The notes under the pieces were generated by a model. It saw nothing but the letters and a program-made list of their open reading frames with translations, was not told the origin of the DNA and made no database searches. A stretch of DNA of 64,000 bases from Aquificota bacterium (GTDB lineage: Bacteria > Aquificota > Aquificia > Aquificales > Aquificaceae): NCBI GenBank assembly GCA_013153495.1, contig JAADEH010000012.1, positions 372,001-436,000 of the forward strand, given 5' to 3'. Below are positions 45,194 to 54,399 of this stretch, piece after piece. The position numbers were made by a program, and so were the translations under genes. Positions within the stretch are counted from its first letter, which is position 1, and each line of letters opens with the position of its first letter.

Positions 45194-46614
45194 CCTCTGC
45201 TTCCCGAGTTTCTTACCTTAAGGTATTGGTCAACATCGAGCACCCTGAATATGTCCTTAAAGGGTCTGAGTTGAAATTCTAACTCCTCTTCCTGCTTCCT
45301 TTCCCCTATTTCTTGGGCACCCCTTTCCAGAAGGAACGCCAGCAGGTTCATGAGCTGTTGCTCCTCCTCTTCACCCGGATTTTTTACGAGATGAAGCCTG
45401 TTTTCGGAGAAGGTCAGGAAGGGATACTTGACCACCTCACGCAGGACGAGGTTAATCATCTTGGAAGGTGCGTGTTTGACAAATATGCTAATCACCTCGT
45501 TTATTATGAAGAGGTAGATAACCGAGGAAATGTTCCTCACATTTCTGTAAAAGAATAGGCTCACAAAGTAAGGTTCTTCAAACCTGAGCGATGTGGAAGG
45601 TTTTAGCTTCCCCTCGGTTTCTATCAGGGACATGAGGAGCTTTCCCTCCTTAAAGACCACAAACCTGTCCCCGCCCCTCTCGGACACGAGCAGAAGAGCA
45701 TCCTTCTTGTGCTTGCTCAAACCTATAAAGAGCTTGCTTATCTCCATAAAATTACTGCTCACCGTATCAATTTCTGGAGTGGACAGAAATCTGAGAGCTA
45801 TGAACTTGACTATGTTCGGGTCAAGGCTGATGAGAGATAGGTCCGCATTTTTGTCTGGGGAGAGGAAAAACTCAAATATGTCAAAATCCGCAGGATAAAC
45901 CGCAAATATCTCACCGTTCTCGTAGAAGAGATTTATTGAATAAGTGGTAGAAGATATCCTCGCTATACCGGAGAACCTACCCGCTCTGAGGCTTTCCAGT
46001 ATTGCCACTATGTTTACCCTCTTGAGGGGGACGCTCTCCATCATGTAGTCAACTTCGGACTCCTCAAAATCTTCGTCTTCCCTGAACTCGTATATGTCGA
46101 GTTTTCCCTCCGCAAGGAAGTCCTTTATCTTCCTGACCACAGAAACTACCGTCTCCTTGGAATGTGCGACCGCCTCTATTATGTTCTTCCCTTCAAAGTC
46201 GGACGCCTGCGGGTCGTCAGAAGAGGCTTTGAATATGGCAAAGGGTGATATAACCTTGTCCATAACCTCGTCGAGTTCCCGCCTGACTATGGTTGCCTGT
46301 ATCATAAGCTCGTCGCTACTGACCGGTTCCGTGAGCCTTTCACCCTCTATGTTAGAGTCCTCGTAAAAGGCAAAGAAACCCTCCGGGTTGGAGAGCATTT
46401 CCGCAAGGCAGTAAACGAGCAAGTTATAGGAATTGGCTCCCTTTCTGCTTAAAAATTCCGCATCGCATCTGAACTCGGTTATCAAACCTTCCTTAACTCT
46501 CATTGAAAGGAGATACCTGTTTACGAAAAGCTCCAAAACCCCCGTTCTACCCTGCAGAAGTCCCGTTATGACGTCATTTAAGCTGCGGGCATCGCCTATG
46601 TAACCGTAAAACAT
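45190..46614 (-). CDS. DUF4388-like protein (two related segments)
   Basis: GDARSLNDVITGLLQGRTGVLELFVNRYLLSMRVKEGLITEF and RVNIVAILESLRAGRFSGIARISSTTYSINLFYENGEIFAVYP. Confidence 0.5.
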   Translation of the reverse strand: MFYGYIGDARSLNDVITGLLQGRTGVLELFVNRYLLSMRVKEGLITEFRCDAEFLSRKGANSYNLLVYCLAEMLSNPEGFFAFYEDSNIEGERLTEPVSSDELMIQATIVRRELDEVMDKVISPFAIFKASSDDPQASDFEGKNIIEAVAHSKETVVSVVRKIKDFLAEGKLDIYEFREDEDFEESEVDYMMESVPLKRVNIVAILESLRAGRFSGIARISSTTYSINLFYENGEIFAVYPADFDIFEFFLSPDKNADLSLISLDPNIVKFIALRFLSTPEIDTVSSNFMEISKLFIGLSKHKKDALLLVSERGGDRFVVFKEGKLLMSLIETEGKLKPSTSLRFEEPYFVSLFFYRNVRNISSVIYLFIINEVISIFVKHAPSKMINLVLREVVKYPFLTFSENRLHLVKNPGEEEEQQLMNLLAFLLERGAQEIGERKQEEELEFQLRPFKDIFRVLDVDQYLKVRNSGSRG

Positions 46615-46623
46615 GACCCTAAA

Positions 46624-47196
46624 TTATCCCACCATCTTTTTAAATCTCTTTACCAGCTCCTCTACCATTAAGTCAAAGGTTTCCTTGACGCCCTCTCCCC
46701 TGACTGCGACCGCCTCTATGGTAGGCTTGCCGGGTATGGAAACCTCCCTCCTGAGTTCTTCTATGGGAAGGGCATCCGGCAGGTCCCTCTTGTTATACTG
46801 CACCACTATGGGTGTGTCCTCTATGGTTTTTCCGTAAAGTCTCAGGTCCCCCTCGAGAGTTCGTATGAACTCTTTATTTTCAGGAAGACGCCTTTCGGAA
46901 GAGTCAACCACGAACACCACACCGTCCACACCTCTCATAACCATCTTCCTGATTTCCCTGTATATGTCCTGTCCGGGTATGGTGTATATGGAAAAGCTCA
47001 AGGTAAATCCGTCCGTTTCAACCTTCTTGGTTATAAAGTCAAAGACGAGGGTTCTCTCTTCCTTAGTGTCGAAGCTCAAAACGTCAAGTCCGCTCTGTTT
47101 TGCAAGGTTTTCTATGTTGGTGGTCTTTCCTGACATAGCTATGCCGTGATAAACAACTTTAAACTTGACAGTTCTCTTTGCTGAATCAATCAACAT
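46624..47196 (-). CDS. MglA-like small GTPase
   Basis: FKVVYHGIAMSGKTTNIENL (P-loop), LSFSIYTIPGQDIYREIR, GVDGVVFVVDSS, QYNKRDLPDA (NKxD). Confidence 0.85.
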   Translation of the reverse strand: MLIDSAKRTVKFKVVYHGIAMSGKTTNIENLAKQSGLDVLSFDTKEERTLVFDFITKKVETDGFTLSFSIYTIPGQDIYREIRKMVMRGVDGVVFVVDSSERRLPENKEFIRTLEGDLRLYGKTIEDTPIVVQYNKRDLPDALPIEELRREVSIPGKPTIEAVAVRGEGVKETFDLMVEELVKRFKKMVG

Positions 47197-48295
47197 AGCC
47201 GGCTCCCTCCTTTAGTTTTAATGTATTCCATTCGAAACAGTTAACGCAAAGAGGTGAATAACTGTAATACTCCTTTCCGCAGTTAGAACACTCAAAGAGT
47301 TTTAGCAAAGATATAAGGTTTTTGTAGCACTCATCCTTATCTGAGCTGAGCTTGTCCGCCACAGATTTGAGGTTTTCCGGCAGTTCCTCTCTGAGACTTT
47401 CGAGCCTCTCATACATACCCACCTCGGAGTAAAGCAAGAATAGAACTATGCTCTCTACCTTTTCCCTGTTCTCTTCCACCTCCCTTACCACCTCCGGGGT
47501 CAGGGCACCCTTCTGTATAAGGGATAGGATAACCTCGTTGTGTATGTTTTCTTCAAATATCCTGCCTGCTACCTTCTTTCTGCTCTTTTCCTCCTCTTCC
47601 GACAGGAGAACGCATGCGGACGATACGGTCAGCGGAAGCTTTCTAAGCTCTTCTATCGCCTCTGCACCTTCTATCTCCGCCAGCAGGGAAGACAACACTT
47701 TATTTTCCTTTTCACGCAGGGGCTTTTCAGCATCGGACACTACCTTTCTCTGAAGGTCGAGGGCTTTCTTCCCTTCCCCGCTCACGAAGTATATACCTAC
47801 AAGTAGCCTGCGGGCTGTAAGGTTGTTCCAGTTTTTGCCGAGGGCTTTCTCAAGAAGGTCCTTTGCTCTATCTGTCTCCTTACGGAGAAGTTTCTTAGCT
47901 ATCTCCGTCTCGACTATTCCCTGAGAGTATTTTTGAAGATAGAGGGAAACCTCTCTACCTAAACGGTTCATTGCGTCCATGTATAGGGGAACGACCTCCT
48001 CCCCGTCGAGGAGCTTGGCAAACTCACCTCTCGCTTTGTCCGGATAACCCGTCCACAGGCTCTTGAGTCCCTTTCTCAACCGCTCTCCGTAGCGCCTCCA
48101 CTCGAAGAGCTTAATTCCTGTGGTCAGGTAGGAGAAGACAAAACCCACCACAAAGCTTATAAATACGAGCAAGAAGATAGGAAGCTGATACTTCCACTTA
48201 AAGAAGGAAACCTCTACGGAAGAGAGGTTAAAGTAGGCAAATAGAAGAGAGAAGATTACCGCAAGGACGAAGAAAACTACTTTAAGGAAAATCAT
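47186..48295 (-). CDS. LapA-LapB-like fusion (2-TM DUF1049-like domain, TPR-like helices, rubredoxin-like CxxC...CxxC)
   Basis: N-term VVFFVLAVIFSLLFAYFNLSSVEVSFFKWKYQLPIFLLVFISFVVGFVFSYLTTGI; C-term LFECSNCGKEYYSYSPLCVNCFEWNTLKL. Confidence 0.72.
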   Translation of the reverse strand: MIFLKVVFFVLAVIFSLLFAYFNLSSVEVSFFKWKYQLPIFLLVFISFVVGFVFSYLTTGIKLFEWRRYGERLRKGLKSLWTGYPDKARGEFAKLLDGEEVVPLYMDAMNRLGREVSLYLQKYSQGIVETEIAKKLLRKETDRAKDLLEKALGKNWNNLTARRLLVGIYFVSGEGKKALDLQRKVVSDAEKPLREKENKVLSSLLAEIEGAEAIEELRKLPLTVSSACVLLSEEEEKSRKKVAGRIFEENIHNEVILSLIQKGALTPEVVREVEENREKVESIVLFLLYSEVGMYERLESLREELPENLKSVADKLSSDKDECYKNLISLLKLFECSNCGKEYYSYSPLCVNCFEWNTLKLKEGAGYVD

Positions 48296-48621
48296 ACCTC
48301 AACTCTCCCCGCTTCCGCCCATATCCACTCTATACCATAATGTTCTCTCCATTCGGGTGTGAATATGTGAACTATAACATCTATAAAGTCAACGAGTATC
48401 CAGTTTCCGAACTCCAACCCTTCCACGTGGTCCGCAGGATATCCCCTCTTTTCCATCTCCTCAACGAGATAATCCGCTAAGGCTCTGGCATGAACGTTAG
48501 AGTTTGCGGTGGCTATCACAAAGTAATCCGCTATGTTGGTAAGGCTCGAAACGTCGAGCACAACTATGTCCTCCGCTTTTTTATCCTCAAGAAGTTGTTT
48601 TATTAACTTGAGCTTTTCCAT
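48292..48621 (-). CDS. rsfS: ribosomal silencing factor RsfS
   Basis: DIVVLDVSSLTNIADYFVIATANSNVHARALADYLVEEME...EGLEFGNWILVDFIDVIVHIFTPEWREHYGIEWIW. Confidence 0.95.
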   Translation of the reverse strand: MEKLKLIKQLLEDKKAEDIVVLDVSSLTNIADYFVIATANSNVHARALADYLVEEMEKRGYPADHVEGLEFGNWILVDFIDVIVHIFTPEWREHYGIEWIWAEAGRVEV

Positions 48622-49525
48622 TCTTCTCCTTTAACAGCTTCTGAAGTTCCCTGTAATACTTGGTTTTGCCGTAAACCTCTTCGTATTTTTTCATGGCTTC
48701 CTCCGCCTCCTCTCTCGCCTTCATAACTAAAGTTTCCCATCTCTTTATCTCACCCTTAAGGAATTCTAACCTCCTTTGCACCGCTTCCTTTACCTCTTTA
48801 TCCTCCGCATCTTCGAGTTTATCTTTCAAATCGTCTATGAGGTCCTGAAGTTTATCCTTTTCTATCTCGAGCTGTTTGTCCGCAGTCAGCAGGCACTTTA
48901 TGTAACGGTAAGCGACCTCCGACTCGGGTATGTAGCCGGGAAAGTTTATGAGAAGTTCTCTGTATCTGACCGCTGCGGAATAGGTGTATCCGTAATCCTC
49001 GTAGAACTTGGCTATGTAAAACTCGTGCTTGGCTATCTTGCTGTATGCCTCCTCTATTAGGTTCTGAACCTTTGGGGCAAAGGGACTTTTGGGGAACTTG
49101 GACAGGAACTCCTTGGCTTTATCAATAGCTTTCCAGGTGTATTCCTGGTCCCTATAGGGGTCGGGTGAGACCTTTATGTAGCTGTCTATGAGCATGTAGT
49201 AAGCTTCTTCCGTTCTTGAGAGTTTCGGATAGTAAAAGATGTAGTCTTCTAAGGCGACAACCGCATTTATGTAATCCTTGTCGAGATAGTAGCTCTTTGC
49301 CATGAGGAACCTTGCGTTTTCCAGCTGTTTTGGGGTTAGATAATCCATAAACTTGAGGGCTTCTTTGAAGTTCCAGGCAGCGTCTCCGTAATCCTTTTCC
49401 CTGTAGTCTCTAAGAGCCTGCGCATACAGTTCCTGAGCCTTTTTGGCTCTTTTTTCTTCGGTCATCTTGGCACAGCCTGCCAGAAGGGAAAGGGCTATAA
49501 GGAATACAACCGCAAGTCTAACCAT
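48587..49525 (-). CDS. BamD-like outer membrane assembly lipoprotein
   Basis: Lipobox LSLLAGCAK; TPR repeats YAQALRDYREKDYGDAAWNFKEAL...PYRDQEYTWKAIDKAKEFLSKFPKSPFAPKVQ. Confidence 0.82.
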   Translation of the reverse strand: MVRLAVVFLIALSLLAGCAKMTEEKRAKKAQELYAQALRDYREKDYGDAAWNFKEALKFMDYLTPKQLENARFLMAKSYYLDKDYINAVVALEDYIFYYPKLSRTEEAYYMLIDSYIKVSPDPYRDQEYTWKAIDKAKEFLSKFPKSPFAPKVQNLIEEAYSKIAKHEFYIAKFYEDYGYTYSAAVRYRELLINFPGYIPESEVAYRYIKCLLTADKQLEIEKDKLQDLIDDLKDKLEDAEDKEVKEAVQRRLEFLKGEIKRWETLVMKAREEAEEAMKKYEEVYGKTKYYRELQKLLKEKNGKAQVNKTTS

Positions 49526-49530
49526 ATCAC

Positions 49531-50913
49531 CTATCCTTCAAGGAACATCTCGTAATAGTCTAAAGGAACATCGCATTCCTCTTTTACCGAAACCCACTGT
49601 TTCATGTTGTTCTTCTCAAGAAGGTTTTCCACAAGTTCCTTCAGATAGGAGCTTACCCTGAGCTGAAGGTATCTTCCCTTGTAGTAAGACAGTTCCTTCT
49701 CTATCTCGTATAGGACCACTTCCGGACTCTTTATGTAGCCTTTTCCTTTGCAATAACTGCACACGCTCGACAGGAGTTTGGTAACGCTTGGCGTTTCCTT
49801 CTTTCTGGTCATCTCGAGCAGTCCTAAGTGAGTTATTCCATATATGTGAACCTTTGAACCCTCGTCAGCGAAGAGTTCCCTCATCTTATTTATTATCGTA
49901 TCCCTGTTTTTCTTGTTCTTCATGTCTATGAAGTCTATTATGATTATGCCCCCTATGTCTCTGAGCTTTATCTGCCTTGCTATCTCTTCCGCAGCTTCGA
50001 GGTTCGTTCTCAAGGCATTCTCCTCGAGGGTATCTCCGCAACCCGCACCGCTGTTTACGTCTATAACCGTCATGGTCTCCGTTTCTTCAATTATTATGTA
50101 TCCTCCGTTCTTGAGCCACACATACTTGGTAAAGAGCTTGGCAAGAACCTTGTCGAGACCGTATTTTTTGAAGAACACGCTTATGTTCTTAACGTATCGA
50201 ACCTTATCTACAAGGTCGGGGAAGTTTTCCTCCAAAAAACCGAGCAGGTCGGTCCACACGTCTTTGTCGTCAACGACTATTTCCCTTATCTCGTTCCAGT
50301 AATCCCGAATTAACTGCATGTATTGAGGAACTTCCTGATATACCATTCCGGTCTTTACTATGGTGGACTTCTTCTTTATGTAGAGCCACTTGTTTCTCAG
50401 GGCTTCAAGCTCCTTTAAGAGTTCCTCTTCCTTTGCTAACCTCGCAGAGGTTCTTACGATAACACCGTCTCCGTTGAGAACTTCCGATAGCAGTTTTTTG
50501 AACTTATCCCTTTGGTTTTCGTCTCCGATTTTTGAGGATACGAACACGTGGCTCGTGTTGGGAAGATACACGAGGTATTTTCCGGGAATACTTATCCTGC
50601 AGGTAACCTTTGCTCCCTTGTCTTCTATGGGTTCCCGTTTCATCTGAACGAGTATCTCGGAACCTACACGGGGAACGGAACACTTTTCGTCGTCGTTTCC
50701 CTTGGTAGGCAGGTATGCTTCCCTTTCCAAACCTATATCAACGAAAGCACCGTCCAAGCTCTTAGCAAGGCGCTTAACCTTACCCTTAAAGATGCTTCCC
50801 ACGAGCCTTTTCCCTTCCCTCTTCTCTACCTTTATCTCCGATATTTCCTTATCCTTTAGAAGGAAGGTTAAAATCAGACTTTTGCTTGCGGAAACTATAA
50901 GCCGAACATCCAT
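49531..50913 (-). CDS. ribonuclease E/G
   Basis: GSIFKGKVKRLAKSLDGAFVDIGLEREAYLP (S1), MTVIDVNSGAG, IARQIKLRDIGGIIIIDFIDMKN, CSYCKGKG. Confidence 0.95.
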   Translation of the reverse strand: MDVRLIVSASKSLILTFLLKDKEISEIKVEKREGKRLVGSIFKGKVKRLAKSLDGAFVDIGLEREAYLPTKGNDDEKCSVPRVGSEILVQMKREPIEDKGAKVTCRISIPGKYLVYLPNTSHVFVSSKIGDENQRDKFKKLLSEVLNGDGVIVRTSARLAKEEELLKELEALRNKWLYIKKKSTIVKTGMVYQEVPQYMQLIRDYWNEIREIVVDDKDVWTDLLGFLEENFPDLVDKVRYVKNISVFFKKYGLDKVLAKLFTKYVWLKNGGYIIIEETETMTVIDVNSGAGCGDTLEENALRTNLEAAEEIARQIKLRDIGGIIIIDFIDMKNKKNRDTIINKMRELFADEGSKVHIYGITHLGLLEMTRKKETPSVTKLLSSVCSYCKGKGYIKSPEVVLYEIEKELSYYKGRYLQLRVSSYLKELVENLLEKNNMKQWVSVKEECDVPLDYYEMFLEG

Positions 50914-50941
50914 TAGGTAGATATTTTAAAGTATTTTTAGT

Positions 50942-51727
50942 ATGCCGATAGGACTGATAGCGGGTAAGGGTGAGCTTCCCAAAGTGTTCAGAGAAGAGGC
51001 TTTGAAGAGAGGTGAGGAAGTAATAACTGCGGGCATAAAGGGCATAACTGACATGGAAGCGGACGAAATCATACCCTTAGGTAAAGTAGGTAGGCTTATA
51101 AAGGTCTTTAAAAAGAGGAATGTGGATAGAATTGTTATGCTCGGAAAGTTCGAGCACAGGCTCATATACACAAGTTTGCTACAGCTGGACTTGAAAGCCA
51201 TCAGCATTCTCAGGAAGTCCAAAGACAGGAGACCTGCAAGCCTGATAAAGGCTTTTATGGAAGCTCTCGAAGAGGAGGGCTTCGTGTTTATCGACCCCAA
51301 ACCTTACTTAGAGAGCATACTTGCGGTTGAAGGAGTTATGGGAAGAAGGAAACCTTCGGAAGAAGCGAAGGAGGACGGTATTTTCGGGTTCTTGATAGCT
51401 AAGGAACTTGCAGAAATGGATATAGGTCAAACCGTGGTGGTGAAAAACAAGGCGGTAGTTGCGGTAGAGGCTATGGAAGGAACCCAAGAGACCATACTTA
51501 GGGGAGGTAAGCTCGGGGGCAAGGGGGTCAGGGTAGTAAAGGTGGCTCGCAAGACACAGGATTTCAGGATAGATGTTCCAACGGTGGGTCTTCAAACCCT
51601 CGAAGCTTTGAGGCAGGCAAAAGCGGACGCTCTCTTCTTGGAAGCGGGAAAAGTTTACATAGTCCAGAAGGAAAAGTTTTTAAGAAATGCGGACAGGCTC
51701 GGAATATCGGTTGTAGGTATATGCTAA
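50942..51727 (+). CDS. lpxI: UDP-2,3-diacylglucosamine pyrophosphatase LpxI
   Basis: IGLIAGKGELPKVFREEALKRG...DIGQTVVVKNKAVVAVEAMEGTQETILRGG...VVKVARKTQDFRIDVPTVGLQTLE. Confidence 0.93.
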   Translation: MPIGLIAGKGELPKVFREEALKRGEEVITAGIKGITDMEADEIIPLGKVGRLIKVFKKRNVDRIVMLGKFEHRLIYTSLLQLDLKAISILRKSKDRRPASLIKAFMEALEEEGFVFIDPKPYLESILAVEGVMGRRKPSEEAKEDGIFGFLIAKELAEMDIGQTVVVKNKAVVAVEAMEGTQETILRGGKLGGKGVRVVKVARKTQDFRIDVPTVGLQTLEALRQAKADALFLEAGKVYIVQKEKFLRNADRLGISVVGIC

Positions 51728-51739
51728 AATGAACTCACT

Positions 51740-52045
51740 ATGAAGCACAATTGGGAACCATACAAGGACAAAGTGTTGGAGCTGAAGGAGATTTTCAAGC
51801 ACAAGAACGAGGGCATGGAAACTGAGGTTGAGATACTCATGCCGGGAGACGAGGGGTATGAATCGGAAGTGGGCGTGCCATACGTCAGAGTCAGGTACTA
51901 CATAGATGACCATTTCCACGAAAGGCGCATAGATTTATACGAGTATCATCTCAAGAAGGAACTCGAAGACCTAATTCACCTTATAGAGCACTTCGTTCAG
52001 GAATTCGAAATGGAGATAGACCAGAGCGAATACGGAGGCGGTTAG
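51740..52045 (+). CDS. conserved hypothetical acidic protein
   Basis: 101 aa ORF preceded by TGCTAAAAT; no confident family. Confidence 0.55.
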   Translation: MKHNWEPYKDKVLELKEIFKHKNEGMETEVEILMPGDEGYESEVGVPYVRVRYYIDDHFHERRIDLYEYHLKKELEDLIHLIEHFVQEFEMEIDQSEYGGG

Positions 52046-52063
52046 GATAAATTATTATTCGCA

Positions 52064-52151
52064 GGAGGGGTGGCCGAGCGGACTAAGGCGGGGGATTTGA
52101 AATCCCTTGAGGGTTAACAGCCCTCCGTGGGTTCGAATCCCACCCCCTCCG
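52064..52151 (+). tRNA. tRNA-Ser (TGA)
   Basis: GGAGGGGTGGCCGAGCGGACTAAGGCGGGGGATTTGAAATCCCTTGAGGGTTAACAGCCCTCCGTGGGTTCGAATCCCACCCCCTCCG; long variable arm. Confidence 0.95.
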
Positions 52152-52164
52152 CACAAAGACAGTC

Positions 52165-52941
52165 ATGAAAGTAGCAACCTACAACGTTAACTCCATAAAG
52201 GCGAGGAAAGAACTTCTCTTCAAGTGGCTCGAAAGGGAACCCGTAGATGTCCTCTGCCTGCAAGAATTAAAGCAGGAAGAGAAGAACTTCCCCTTTGAAG
52301 ATTTTGAAAGGTTAGGATACAACTGCGAGGTATTTGCACAGAAAACCTACAACGGTGTATCCATATGTTCCAAACTGCCCATACTGGAAGTTAAAAAGGG
52401 TTTTGGAGACGAATACTTTGACCAGCAGAAGAGAATAATAGCGGGAAGGATAGAACCCATGTGGGTGATAAATGTGTATGCTCCTCACGGAGACCTGCGT
52501 GGAACGGAAAAGTTTTACTATAAGCTCGAGTTTTACGACAGGCTCCTGAAATACCTTGAGGAGAACTTCTCACCCGAGGAGCCAATATGTATGGTGGGAG
52601 ATTTCAACGTTGCAAGGGAAGACATAGACGTTTTCGACCCGGAACTTTTGAAGGACACCATAGGAACCATGGAAGAGGAGCGCAAAGCGCTGGAAAAGGT
52701 AATAAGCTGGGGTTTTATAGATGCATTTAGGTATCTCTATCCTGACAAGGTTCAGTTTACCTGGTGGGATTACATAGGGGGAATGATATGGAAGGATAAA
52801 GGGATGAGGATAGACTACATATTCATAACAAAGCCTCTGGTGAGTAAGCTCAAGGACGTTTATGTGGACCTCTGGCCTCGCAAGAGGAGAACTCCCAAAC
52901 CTTCGGACCATGCACCCGTAATAGGAGTTTTTGAGCTGTGA
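52165..52941 (+). CDS. exodeoxyribonuclease III family
   Basis: MKVATYNVNSIKARKELLFKWLEREPVDVLCLQELKQE...GDFNVAREDIDVFDPEL...RIDYIFITKPL...PSDHAPVIGVFEL. Confidence 0.94.
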   Translation: MKVATYNVNSIKARKELLFKWLEREPVDVLCLQELKQEEKNFPFEDFERLGYNCEVFAQKTYNGVSICSKLPILEVKKGFGDEYFDQQKRIIAGRIEPMWVINVYAPHGDLRGTEKFYYKLEFYDRLLKYLEENFSPEEPICMVGDFNVAREDIDVFDPELLKDTIGTMEEERKALEKVISWGFIDAFRYLYPDKVQFTWWDYIGGMIWKDKGMRIDYIFITKPLVSKLKDVYVDLWPRKRRTPKPSDHAPVIGVFEL

Positions 52942-53357
52942 AGGCGGTTCTATTTGCCATTTTGTCCGCTCTCGTGTGGGGCACCGCACCCATAATCTTT
53001 AAACTCGGCTTAAGGGGAGAAATACCACCCATTGCAGGTATATTCTTCCACAACCTTACAGCTACGCTGTTTGCTTTTATAACGATGGTATCTTTAAGGG
53101 AAAGTTTCAGCTATCCCTTGCGGGACATTTTGGTAGTTTGCTTCGGAGGGTTCGTCTCCGGATTTTTAGGACTCCTGCTCTACTACAAGGCTATAAAGGT
53201 AGGTGATGTTTCAGTAGTAGCTCCCATAGTGGCAAGCTCTCCTCTATGGGCAAGCCTATTTGCCTTTGTCCTGCTCGGAGAGAGCTTTACACTCCAAAAG
53301 CTCCTTGGAACTATATTGGTAGTTATCGGGGTTGCACTCATCACTTTGTCGAGATGA
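52938..53357 (+). CDS. single-domain EamA-family membrane protein
   Basis: About 5 TM; LVWGTAPIIFKLGL...LLLYYKAIKVGDVSVVAPIVASSPLWASLFAFVLLGESFTLQKLLGTILVVIGVALI. Confidence 0.8.
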   Translation: MKAVLFAILSALVWGTAPIIFKLGLRGEIPPIAGIFFHNLTATLFAFITMVSLRESFSYPLRDILVVCFGGFVSGFLGLLLYYKAIKVGDVSVVAPIVASSPLWASLFAFVLLGESFTLQKLLGTILVVIGVALITLSR

Positions 53358-53590
53358 GGGTTTTGCTCGTTATACTTTTCCTGCTTTTAGGAATTGCGGG
53401 TTTGATACTGCCCTTCCTACCGGGTTTTCCCTTTCTTATAGTAGCCCTATACCTGCTCGGTTTTATAGGCAGGAGGAAGATGCTCAGGCTCACGAAAGGC
53501 TTTAAAGGTAGGAAAGGTAGCAGGAGGAGGAAAATCGTAGGGTGGATATTTATGAGGCTTCTTTACAGAAGAAGACTTAACTTAAAATAG
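53354..53590 (+). CDS. small membrane protein
   Basis: MRVLLVILFLLLGIAGLILPFLPGFPFLIVALYLLGFIGRRKMLRL; ATGA overlap with the EamA gene. Confidence 0.65.
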   Translation: MRVLLVILFLLLGIAGLILPFLPGFPFLIVALYLLGFIGRRKMLRLTKGFKGRKGSRRRKIVGWIFMRLLYRRRLNLK

Positions 53591-53595
53591 AACCG

Positions 53596-54399
53596 ATGGG
53601 AAGGGTCAACATAAGAACTCTCCTCAAAAAGAAACAGCAGGGGGAGAGGATAACCATGGTCTCTACCTATGATTACATATCCGCAAAGCTTTGTCAGGAA
53701 GCGGGGATAGACTCGATACTCGTGGGGGACTCGCTGGGAATGGTCTTTCAGGGGCTTGACTCCACCCTGCCCGTAACCCTCGAAGAGATGATATACCACG
53801 CTAAAGCGGTAAGACGAGGTGCTCCCGACTTGTTTCTGGTAGTTGACATGCCCTTCATGAGTTATCAGGTTTCCCCGGAGGAAGCTCTTAAAAACTGCGG
53901 AAGGGTGTTAAAGGAAACCGGAGCACAAGCCGTTAAGATAGAAGGTGGAGAAGAAATAGCGGAAATAGCTTACAGATTAATCAGGTCCGGCATACCTGTG
54001 GTAGGTCATTTGGGATTTACACCCCAGCACGTAAATATATTCGGGGGACCGAAGGTTGTGGGAAAACACAGAGAAGAGGAGGAGAAGCTGAAAAAGGATT
54101 TCAAAGCCTTGGAAAACGCAGGCGTGCAAATTATAGTCCTCGAGAGTGTTCCCACCACCCTTGCCAAAGAGCTGACGGAAAGCTCGGAAGCCATAACCAT
54201 AGGCATAGGAGCGGGGAAGTTCTGCGACGGGCAGGTTCTCGTGTTTCACGACCTTGTGGGACTATACGAAGATAAAAAGCCTAAATTTGTGAGAAGATAT
54301 GTCGAAGGAGCTAATATATTTAGAGAGGCTCTCAAAAATTTTAGAGAAGATGTGGTAAGGGGGGATTTTCCTTCGGAAGAGGAGAGTTATGGAAGCTGA
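53596..54399 (+). CDS. panB: 3-methyl-2-oxobutanoate hydroxymethyltransferase
   Basis: ITMVSTYDYISAKLCQEAGIDSILVGDSLGMV...GAQAVKIEGGEE...PVVGHLGFTPQHVNIFGG...TIGIGAGKFCDGQVLVFHDLVGL. Confidence 0.96.
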   Translation: MGRVNIRTLLKKKQQGERITMVSTYDYISAKLCQEAGIDSILVGDSLGMVFQGLDSTLPVTLEEMIYHAKAVRRGAPDLFLVVDMPFMSYQVSPEEALKNCGRVLKETGAQAVKIEGGEEIAEIAYRLIRSGIPVVGHLGFTPQHVNIFGGPKVVGKHREEEEKLKKDFKALENAGVQIIVLESVPTTLAKELTESSEAITIGIGAGKFCDGQVLVFHDLVGLYEDKKPKFVRRYVEGANIFREALKNFREDVVRGDFPSEEESYGS

